Positions 25,453 through 32,595 of a stretch of DNA of 64,000 nucleotides are shown here, piece by piece. Numbering within the stretch: position 1 is the first letter of the stretch; every line of letters begins with the position of its first letter. The position numbers and the translations under genes were made by a program. The notes below the pieces were generated by a model. It was given only the letters and a program-made list of their open reading frames with translations. It did not search any database and was not told the DNA's origin. The stretch is from Bradyrhizobium sp. RD5-C2. Lineage in GTDB: Bacteria; Pseudomonadota; Alphaproteobacteria; Rhizobiales; Xanthobacteraceae. Location of the stretch: positions 468,147-532,146 of the forward strand of contig NZ_BOVL01000020.1 of assembly GCF_019972155.1 (NCBI RefSeq). The letters are read 5' to 3'.

Positions 25453-25545
25453 TTAGCCGGGGCCGAAAATCATATACAGCAACATCGTGCCAACAACGGC
25501 TGTCCAGCCGATCGAAGCGGCAACGGCCCACACCTGTACGGGCAT
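25453..25545 (-). CDS. Very small hydrophobic protein (30 aa)
   Basis: ATG at 25545 follows an AAGGA site by 7 bases. The 30-residue product (MPVQVWAVAASIGWTAVVGT, then a MLLYMIFGPG end) is a single predicted transmembrane helix with short flanks. The composition is far from random for this GC-rich DNA. It is a candidate membrane micro-protein with no recognised family. It lies upstream of lyase 1 on the same strand but outside the shared regulatory block. Confidence 0.45.
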   Translation of the reverse strand: MPVQVWAVAASIGWTAVVGTMLLYMIFGPG

Positions 25546-26087
25546 TGGACGGTCCTTTGCAATTCAATGAAGCAAAACGAAGAGGCCGCTGGCGCTGGAC
25601 AGCGACCTCTTGGACCCGATTTCAAATGAACGTCTTGGAAATAAAATCGCCGCCGGAGGTCCGCCATGATTAGACGACGAATTGGCAGCGACGGGAAGCC
25701 CAAGCAGCCCCATACCCGGCGAAACTGTTGAGACGTTGCGAGATCGACACACTATCTGCAACGAACTCCATCGCTCGACGCATCGCGGACCAAGACAGGC
25801 GCAAGTAGCGCTCAAGTCGGCATGAAAACGACAACTCGCGCTCCGGAATGGCCCGCCGGGTCGTGGAGCACGCCCGAGCACCGCAGCCCGTCGGGGAGCG
25901 AATCTCGACGTCCTCCCTGGGCGTTCTGCAAAAGCTGTGCGTTGCCAGGCAATTCGCAATTTATCCCATTTGGCGCCCTTTTGGCGCCGTGTTGGCGTCT
26001 CAGAACAGCTTGCTCCGGGGGCATCTTTACGCGCGGTTAAGGCTTGGAATCGTAAGTTCCGGGTGGGGACCTTTCGAGGGAAAGCGC
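25546..26087. other. Intergenic with an imperfect hairpin
   Basis: No gene recognised. An imperfect stem at about 25578-25609 has outer arms AAGAGG/CCTCTT and inner arms CGCTG/CAGCG. Several 60-190-codon frames cross this stretch on both strands but have no family features. Confidence 0.4.
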
Positions 26088-26288
26088 ATGCGACAGTTAC
26101 GCCAACGCGTGGTTCAGAGAGATACTCTCGAAGCACGGCTTGCAGAGCGAGCCAGAGAGCTTCGGAACGAGGCCGCAGCTCTGGCCCCGTGTGCAGCCAA
26201 GGAAGCGCTGATCAAGCTCGCCCGGTACGCAGAGACAAATGCCCATTTGAGCGGGAGACTGTCCTCGCCGGGACTAATGCCCAATTGA
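26088..26288 (+). CDS. Small helical hypothetical protein (66 aa)
   Basis: The ATG at 26088 is preceded by GAGGGAAA. The 66-residue product starts MRQLRQRVVQRDTLEARLAE, continues as a charged helix with heptad-like spacing, and ends HLSGRLSSPGLMPN. Short proteins of this type (coiled helix then an SPGL tail) are, as far as I recall, multicopy in Bradyrhizobium, with unknown function. The longer open frame upstream is not supported. A strong hairpin lies 32 bp after the stop. Confidence 0.6.
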   Translation: MRQLRQRVVQRDTLEARLAERARELRNEAAALAPCAAKEALIKLARYAETNAHLSGRLSSPGLMPN

Positions 26289-26319
26289 ATATCGGAAACC
26301 AATTCTGGGACTGCTGAGT

Positions 26320-26343
26320 AAGGCCGCCTTTTTTGGCGGCCTT
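26320..26343 (+). terminator. Strong GC hairpin after the 66-aa gene
   Basis: AAGGCCGCC (26320-26328), a loop of six T, and GGCGGCCTT (26335-26343) form a 9-bp perfect stem followed by CTTCATTT. It fits a rho-independent terminator for the gene ending at 26288. Confidence 0.65.
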
Positions 26344-26556
26344 CTTCATTTGGTTTCGCCCAGTACTCTTTGAACTCGTGATCTCGACGATCATCTCGCC
26401 ACCTTCCTTGATGCCTGCTTCTGCCAGGCATGGGCGACGAGCCAGATCGATTCCAGGTCGATCCCCTCCGGCCGCTGCTCCGCCGAAAAGAAACAGCCCC
26501 GATCTGGGCGATAGACCGGGGCCGTTACCGGGGTGCGAGGCTTGGGCCTGAACTCA

Positions 26557-26584
26557 CCCCGTCGGAGTTACACGGGGTTTTGTT
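26557..26584 (+). terminator. Second terminator-like hairpin
   Basis: CCCCGT (26557-26562) and ACGGGG (26572-26577) form a stem, followed at once by TTTTGTTGTTG. The shape is right for a rho-independent terminator, but no supported gene reads into it. Confidence 0.45.
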
Positions 26585-26716
26585 GTTGCAATGATGGTGC
26601 GCCAATGGCCCAATCCGCTCCTGCAAGTGGCCTTACTTGGACAGCACCGACCGGGGCTCTGTGCCTATTTCAGCAGCCGTACCGGAGTGGTTGAAAGCTG
26701 CTTTTGCGCGGGAATG

Positions 26717-26742
26717 TAAGGCCGCCTCACTCGGCGGCCGCT
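26717..26742 (+). repeat. Near-copy of the hairpin at 26320
   Basis: GTAAGGCCGCC and GGCGGCC with a 6-base loop, followed by GCTTCATT. The arms and both flanks match the 26320 hairpin about 400 bp earlier, while the loop differs. Confidence 0.6.
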
Positions 26743-26992
26743 TCATTGTCGCGGCCCGGGCGACGACTGGATCTCCGCCGGCGTCGCCAAGGTCAGGGGG
26801 AGACGGGGCTTCGGAGGTTGTGGCGGCCAACCTCGACCACTGAATTTACGTCTCTCTTGAATTTCGTCACCAGTAGTCTGCGATTGTTGCAGCGCGCTAA
26901 TACCTTTGCCCCAAGAGGCGACGTGCTGTTGGATCTCTTAAGTTAGGACTAGTTCAGAATGGCAATTTGCCGCAGGCATTTGCCGATTTATC

Positions 26993-27616
26993 GTGTTCCC
27001 AGTCGTGCGGATTGGCGGACACCCACACCCCGACCAGACATATCGTGCGATAAGGGATCGCCGCTCCAGCCTAGGGAGCGACGGTCCCGCCCAATTGCGG
27101 AGCGATCAGCTCACTCGAAAACAGGTGGAATTCGGAATAGCAACGCTCACTAGCGCGAAAGCAAAATTGAGGCCCGCGTTGACCAATCGAGACGGCACGC
27201 TTGAGCGACAAACCATCAAGGGTTTTCTCGGGATTGAGAGCTCCGATGACGGGCTGGCATTCAGAGTTGATGTTGACGCCGATCATGGCTCGGCAATTTG
27301 GACGATTCCCTACAAGCACGCGATCTGGCTGGCCCAGGCGATCCTGGAGATTTCGCCCGTCGCTGTTGGCAGGCAGACTGCCGGCGGCGCTGTGGAAGGG
27401 ACCAATCTCGTCGGTGAGCGTCTCAACGTCGAGAGAACCCGCGTGCTTGTGAAGGTGCGCTCCGACCATGCTGCGATCTCCGCTCAGGGCGCTTGGTCGT
27501 CCGACAAAACACCGGGCACCACAATTCTGATGGTCGACCAGTCGATCGCCGCAGATCTGGTCGAGCAACTTGGAGCGTTCCTGGCCTCGGCTCAGGCTCT
27601 ATCACGACCATCGTAG
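26993..27616 (+). CDS. Hypothetical protein
   Basis: An open frame of up to 207 codons. From about residue 45 it looks coding, with a balanced acidic/basic composition and alternating hydrophobic residues (LAFRVDVDADHGSAIWTIPY, TRVLVKVRSDHAAIS, ILMVDQSIAADLVEQLGAFL). The N-terminal part from the GTG at 26993 looks less natural, so the true start may lie further in; no good site decides it. No domain, signal peptide or membrane segment is recognised. It stands alone between the hairpin region and the GNAT gene. Confidence 0.5.
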   Translation: MFPVVRIGGHPHPDQTYRAIRDRRSSLGSDGPAQLRSDQLTRKQVEFGIATLTSAKAKLRPALTNRDGTLERQTIKGFLGIESSDDGLAFRVDVDADHGSAIWTIPYKHAIWLAQAILEISPVAVGRQTAGGAVEGTNLVGERLNVERTRVLVKVRSDHAAISAQGAWSSDKTPGTTILMVDQSIAADLVEQLGAFLASAQALSRPS

Positions 27617-27954
27617 TCGTTCTCACAATTGCGGAAATAGCGCGCGCTCGAAGCACTGGCTGCCGGCCGGCACCAGCCGAAAGCTGGCCGGTCACAGCCC
27701 CTCGGCACAGTCGCGCCGAAGGCACAAGTCGCAGGAGTGGGTAACCAGAAAGGGTCCGCACGTAGGTCGATTTCCCGATATAGTACCGCCATCCGCCCGG
27801 CCGAGGCTACGGTCACAGACGCCCGACGGCGTGGCCGCCAGAAGGATACGTGTGTGACCAGGCCAGCCCGATCATGGGATCATGCGCGATCATTGCAGCA
27901 GGATCCTTGTTCTCTCATCAAAGCGCGCTCGCGGTCCTCTGGCGTTGAACAAGA

Positions 27955-29121
27955 ATGAGCATGCCCGACGCCGTCACCGATGTAAGCCTGGAGGCATTGA
28001 AGAGCACTGCCTGGCTTGAAAGTGCGTGGCAGGAGCTCGAAGCTCGGGCCAATCACTCGTTCTTTCTGTCCTGGCTCTGGATCGGCACCTGGCTGCGGCA
28101 TATTCCGGATGGCACGCAACCACACGTCCTCGTAGCACGGTCGTCAGGCAAGATCGTCGGGTTGGCGATTATCGGCCGGCGGAGAGCCTGGAGTCTTGGA
28201 CCGCATGCGCGGGCACGTTGGCTGCTCAATGAATCGGGAGATACCCGTTTCGACCGGCTGTTCATCGAGTGCAATAGCATTCTTGCAGAGCAACCGGACA
28301 CCATTATCCCAGCAGGTCTCGACGCGCTGACATCCCGCTTGCGCCGCTCGGATCAGCTGGTGCTTTCCGGAATTGATGCAGGCCTCGAGTTGGCCGCTTG
28401 CCGCGCGGCGAGCCAGGCTGGGCTCGTCAGCGAGGTGAAACAGGCTGATACGGCCCTGTGGGTTGATTTCACGAAAGTCCGTCAGCAAAAGAAGGATTAT
28501 CGCGCCACACTGGGCCGCAGCACTCGCCAGGCCGTGAGCCGTGCCATGAGGTTGTACGCTGAACGAGGCCCCCTTGAATTCCGGATTATGGAAACGACGA
28601 CGGAAGCCTTGGCCGCGTTCGATCTGCTGAGCGACTTTCATCGGTCGCGATGGGGACGCAAGGGCGCTTTCGCCAATCCGGGCTTCCGTCCGTTCCACGA
28701 GGATCTCATCGCGCGCGGAATACCCACGGGAGCTGTCCGCATCTCACGGACGTTGGTTGCCGGCCAGACGATTGGGGTCGTGTACAATTTCGTGCACGGC
28801 GGCCGTGTCCTGAACTACCAAAGCGGTTTTCTCTATGAGAGCGATGGCCGGCTCAAGCCCGGGCTCGTCAGCCATGTGCTGGCCATCGAGGACAGCATCT
28901 CGCGCGGGGAAAGCGGCTACGACTTCCTGGCTGGCGGCGCTGGGCACAAGGCCCATCTGTCAAACAGCGAGTATGCCATGAAGTGGATCACGATCGGCAG
29001 AGACGGTCCGGAACGCCACATCGAGGCGAGGCTGCGCGAGGCCAAACGGACGCTACGAACGATCGTCACGAACCTGCCAAAAAAGAAGCTGCGGCTCTTC
29101 GGGTCAGCAAATGCAAATTGA
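27955..29121 (+). CDS. GNAT-family acetyltransferase (CelD/BcsL-like)
   Basis: This 388-residue protein resembles the CelD/BcsL group linked to polysaccharide synthesis. Typical segments are SFFLSWLWIGTWLRHI near the N-terminus, YRATLGRSTRQAVSRA mid-protein, and the acceptor/CoA region (AGQTIGVVYNFVHGGRVLNY, then GYDFLAGGAGHKAHLS). Two in-frame ATGs lie at 27955 and 27961. It would transfer an acyl or amino-acyl group to a sugar or glycan precursor in the cytosol. It faces the convergent asparagine synthetase gene, whose stop is 21 bp away. Substrate unknown. Confidence 0.82.
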   Translation: MSMPDAVTDVSLEALKSTAWLESAWQELEARANHSFFLSWLWIGTWLRHIPDGTQPHVLVARSSGKIVGLAIIGRRRAWSLGPHARARWLLNESGDTRFDRLFIECNSILAEQPDTIIPAGLDALTSRLRRSDQLVLSGIDAGLELAACRAASQAGLVSEVKQADTALWVDFTKVRQQKKDYRATLGRSTRQAVSRAMRLYAERGPLEFRIMETTTEALAAFDLLSDFHRSRWGRKGAFANPGFRPFHEDLIARGIPTGAVRISRTLVAGQTIGVVYNFVHGGRVLNYQSGFLYESDGRLKPGLVSHVLAIEDSISRGESGYDFLAGGAGHKAHLSNSEYAMKWITIGRDGPERHIEARLREAKRTLRTIVTNLPKKKLRLFGSANAN

Positions 29122-29142
29122 ACTTCCTGGCCACCAAACTGC

Positions 29143-30810
29143 CTAAACGTTGTCAATGGCCTCGATATGCACGCCTTTCACCGCCCTTCCAGATGGATCA
29201 TCCATGCTCGCAAATTGCTGCGACCAGAGAAACGCGGTCGGCGTCGAACACGCGATCGAGGGACCGACGGGGACGGTTAGGCAGGCTGTCGGATTCTTGA
29301 AAATGCTGTCGAAGATCGTCCGATAGAAATATCCCTCCTTCGAGGTCGGTGTCTGCTTCGGAAAGCGCTCACCCGCCTCTGCGAACATCTGATCCGAGAC
29401 CTTGCCTTCGGCATGATTCCTCAAGGACTCGATCCAGCCGTACCCCACTCCGTCTGAAAACTGTTCTTTTTGACGCCACAAGATCTCCTGCGGCAGCAGG
29501 TCGGTGAAAGCTTCCCGCAATATGCCCTTTTCGATCTTCGCACCGGGGCACATTTTTTCGGCAGGATTGATCGACATCGCGTAATCCAGGAATTCCTTGT
29601 CCAGGAACGGTACGCGGGCTTCCACCCCCCAAGCAGCGGTTGCCTTGTTCGCGCGACAGCAATCGTACCTGCTCAGCGCAAAGAGCTTTCGAACGGTCTC
29701 CTCGTGGAATTCTTCTGCTGATGGGGCCATGTGGAAGTAGAGATAGCCGCCGAACACTTCGTCGGCGCCTTCTCCAGACAGCACCATCTTGATGCCCATC
29801 GCCTTGATCTTGCGCGCCATCAGATACATCGGCGTGCCGGCACGGATGGTGGTGACATCGAAGGTTTCCAGGTGCCGGATCACATCGGGCAATGCGTCCA
29901 ACCCGTCCTGCACGGTGAATACAACTTCATGATGGACCGTGCCGATGTGAGCCGCCACCTTACGCGCATATTTCATGTCGGGTGAATTTTCCAAGCCCAC
30001 GGAGAACGAGTGTAGCCTTGGCCACCAAGCCTCCTCGGTCTCCCCAGACTCGATCCGCTTGAAGCGGTGCCGTGCTGCGAGCGCTGCGATGAGCGAGGAA
30101 TCGAGCCCGCCGGAAATAAGTACCCCGTAAGGTACGTCGCACATCATTTGCTGTATGACTGCGGTCTCGAGCGACGTCCGGAGCTCGTGCAGCGACGCCT
30201 TTTTGGTTGGAAAGGCATGCGCCCACTCTGGATCATACCACCTGACGAATTCGCGGGCTTTGCCGCTATAGTAATGTCCCGGCGGAAACTCCTGGATCGT
30301 CTCGCACACCGGATCGAGAGCTTTCATTTCGCTGGCGACATATGTTACGCCGTCCCCGCTCCATCCGATATAAAGCGGCACTATGCCGATATGGTCTCGG
30401 GCGACGAAGAACTCGCCGGTACGTTCGTCGAAGAGGGCAAACGCAAAAATGCCACTCAGCATGTTGCACAGCGCTGGTCCGTACTCATCGTAGAGATACA
30501 GGATAATCTCGCAGTCCGATTTCGTTTTCCAATCGTGCGGCCGCTTCAGTGCGTCGCGCAGAACGACATGGTTGTAGATCTCTCCGTTCACAGCCAACGC
30601 CCGCCCCGCGACAACGTCGAGAAGGGGCTGGGCGCCGTGCTCTACGTCGACGATGGAAAGGCGTTCGTGCGCGAGCATCGCGCGGTCGTTGGAATAAATG
30701 CCGCTCCAATCCGGCCCACGGTGCCTGACCGTCTTCGCCATTTCCAGCGCCCGGCTGCGAGCCGATTCAAACGATTCTGTGAATTGGAATATGCCGACGA
30801 AGCCGCACAA
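29143..30810 (-). CDS. asnB: Asparagine synthetase B (glutamine-hydrolysing)
   Basis: This 555-residue protein matches E. coli AsnB in length and in long segments (RHRGPDWSGIY, LAVNGEIYNH, VPYGVLISGGLDSSLIAALA, MGIKMVLSGEGADEVFGGYL, FSDGVGYGWI). It makes Asn from Asp, Gln and ATP. The N-terminal Cys that attacks glutamine must directly follow the initiator, so the start is the TTG at 30810 (giving fMet-CGFVGIF) behind GGAGGGG. The longer frame from 30915 would bury this Cys. It lies inside the polysaccharide and secretion region rather than with housekeeping genes. Whether it feeds the Asn-type adenylation domain at 14911 is speculation. Confidence 0.92.
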   Translation of the reverse strand: MCGFVGIFQFTESFESARSRALEMAKTVRHRGPDWSGIYSNDRAMLAHERLSIVDVEHGAQPLLDVVAGRALAVNGEIYNHVVLRDALKRPHDWKTKSDCEIILYLYDEYGPALCNMLSGIFAFALFDERTGEFFVARDHIGIVPLYIGWSGDGVTYVASEMKALDPVCETIQEFPPGHYYSGKAREFVRWYDPEWAHAFPTKKASLHELRTSLETAVIQQMMCDVPYGVLISGGLDSSLIAALAARHRFKRIESGETEEAWWPRLHSFSVGLENSPDMKYARKVAAHIGTVHHEVVFTVQDGLDALPDVIRHLETFDVTTIRAGTPMYLMARKIKAMGIKMVLSGEGADEVFGGYLYFHMAPSAEEFHEETVRKLFALSRYDCCRANKATAAWGVEARVPFLDKEFLDYAMSINPAEKMCPGAKIEKGILREAFTDLLPQEILWRQKEQFSDGVGYGWIESLRNHAEGKVSDQMFAEAGERFPKQTPTSKEGYFYRTIFDSIFKNPTACLTVPVGPSIACSTPTAFLWSQQFASMDDPSGRAVKGVHIEAIDNV

Positions 30811-31170
30811 GGTGATTAACCCCTCCGATGCCGGCTGATCTATCCCGCCACAATCAGCGCTTGCATTGAACTGAAATGCCCAACAGTGGCATTGAATTCG
30901 CAAGCTGAACAGCACACCATCCGAAGTAACCAGAATGCGTTGAGAGGCTGCCTGGAGGTAAGCGCCGTGTCGCGCCGCGCCCTCAGAGCGGCAGCGAGAT
31001 CGGCATACGGCGGAAAAGCTGTTGCCTCAGGGCCTTGCCACGTCTGAGCGGCGATGCGCAGGCCCGGATCGCGTCACCGTCGATCCGGACCTTTCCAACT
31101 TCTGCATTGGGCCTGCGTGGCGCCCGGCTTGGTCCGGCGGCACAAGGCCTCGCCCAAGCAAGACGGCTGC
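30811..31170. other. Intergenic, no gene recognised
   Basis: About 360 bp between asnB and the secretion membrane-fusion gene, both leftward. It holds the asnB leader and ribosome site. Overlapping frames at 31022-31230 are shadows. Confidence 0.45.
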
Positions 31171-32595
31171 TTACCGTTCCCGCAACGCTTCCTGCTTGTA
31201 CCTCGCCAGCGGCGAGAGCAGGTAGCTGATGATCCTGCGCGTACCGGTCTTGATCTCGACCGTCACCGCCATGCCCGGGCCGAGCTTGACGAGCTTGTCC
31301 TCCACCTGCATGTGCGTCCGGTCGAGCGACACGCGCGCGGCATATTCCAGCTCCTGACCTTTCGGCTCGCTGCTGCTCATCGTGGCGCCCGATGCACGGT
31401 CATTCGACCCCTGCGTCCTGTCGCGCGTGATGGCATCCGTCGACACGCTGAGCACGTCGCCGTGAAGCAGTCCGTAGCGCGTGAAGCTGAAGGTATCGAT
31501 CTTGATCTCCGCCTCCTGCCCCGGATGGACGAATCCGATATCGCGGTTGGAGAGCATGGCCTCGATCTCGAGCTGGCTTTCGCTGGGGACCACCACTGCG
31601 AGCGCCTGAGCCGGGGTCACCACGCCGCCCACCGTATGAACGGCAAGCTGCTGCACGACCCCGTCGACTGGCGCGGTCAGACGCTGGAGCTTCGTGCGCC
31701 GGTCCGCCTTGACAACCTCCTGCGCCGCACTGGCCGCCTTCTGCTCGGCCTTCGCAAGTGCGTCATAGGTCGCGCGACGATACTCCGCGGCAGCCTTTTC
31801 CTTGGTTTCCTTCAGTAGCGCGATCGCCGCATCGGCTTCGCGCAGCCGGCTCTTCTGCAGCACAAGATCCTGCTGCATGGCGACCAGCTCCTGATACTCG
31901 GTTAGATAGACGACCTTGGAAGCCAGTGCCTTTTCGACGAGGCCCTTGCGGATATCGACCCTCTCCTGCAGCACGGGGATGGTTGCTTCCAGCTTGGCAA
32001 CGCTCGCCGATGTCGTGTCCCGCTCCGCCTCCTTCTGCCCCTGCTGCCGCTCGATTTCGGAAAGCTTGGCATTCTGCTCGGCGCGCTCGCTGATCAGGAA
32101 CTGGCGATGCATCTCGATCTCGGCGGCGCTCGCGTTCTGCGGAGCACGGAAAGCGGCGAGCGGATCGGCTGTAAGTGCCGCCCGCAATCGCGCTGCGTCG
32201 AGTTCGGCCGCTAGCAGATCGCTCTTCTGACGCTCCTGGTCGGCTTCCGTCATCGTTGGGTCGAGCTCGATCAGAACGTCGCCGGCCTTCACGCTCTGGC
32301 CGTCGCGGACCTTGATGGCGCGGACCACACCCGTCTCGAACGGCTGGATCAGCTTGGTGCGGCCGCCGGGCACGATCTTGCCGGTCGCCGTGGCGACGAT
32401 ATCAACGCTGCCGAGCGTCGCCCACAAGAGCGCGATGCAGAACATTGCGATGATGCTCGCACCGATCGCACGCCCGATCGGTGACGGCGGCGATTCGGCG
32501 ATTTCGAGCGCCGCCGGCAGAAATGCAAGCTCGTGCTCCCGGCGCCGGAGTTCGCGCCTCGGAAACGGGACGATGTTGCGACTAGCGGACGTCAT
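31171..32595 (-). CDS. Type I secretion membrane-fusion protein (HlyD family)
   Basis: This 474-residue periplasmic adaptor has a cytosolic N-terminus, one membrane helix (about residues 40-60, ASIIAMFCIALLWATLGSVD) and a split biotinyl-lipoyl domain (IQPFETGVVRAIKVRDGQSV near the start, VDGVVQQLAVHTVGGVVTPA near the end). Long helical hairpins between them would reach an outer-membrane TolC-like channel. A beta-barrel domain and a C-terminal SYLLSPLARYKQEALRER end complete it. The ATG at 32595 overlaps the end of the ABC gene by 14 bp. No TolC-like gene is in the window, so the channel is probably encoded elsewhere. Confidence 0.9.
   Translation of the reverse strand: MTSASRNIVPFPRRELRRREHELAFLPAALEIAESPPSPIGRAIGASIIAMFCIALLWATLGSVDIVATATGKIVPGGRTKLIQPFETGVVRAIKVRDGQSVKAGDVLIELDPTMTEADQERQKSDLLAAELDAARLRAALTADPLAAFRAPQNASAAEIEMHRQFLISERAEQNAKLSEIERQQGQKEAERDTTSASVAKLEATIPVLQERVDIRKGLVEKALASKVVYLTEYQELVAMQQDLVLQKSRLREADAAIALLKETKEKAAAEYRRATYDALAKAEQKAASAAQEVVKADRRTKLQRLTAPVDGVVQQLAVHTVGGVVTPAQALAVVVPSESQLEIEAMLSNRDIGFVHPGQEAEIKIDTFSFTRYGLLHGDVLSVSTDAITRDRTQGSNDRASGATMSSSEPKGQELEYAARVSLDRTHMQVEDKLVKLGPGMAVTVEIKTGTRRIISYLLSPLARYKQEALRER

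Noticed and set aside
26391..26566. Minus-strand frame ending LVAHAWQKQASRKVAR, with ATGA overlap to a frame starting MIVEITSSKS
   Set aside because: The first frame reads rather like protein, but it has no usable start before an in-frame stop, and the second overlaps the 66-aa gene antisense. It may be a gene remnant; not enough to annotate.
26660..26720. tRNA-like stretch CCGGAGTGGTTGAAAGC
   Set aside because: It resembles a tRNA D-arm, but no anticodon arm, T-arm or acceptor pairing could be found around it.
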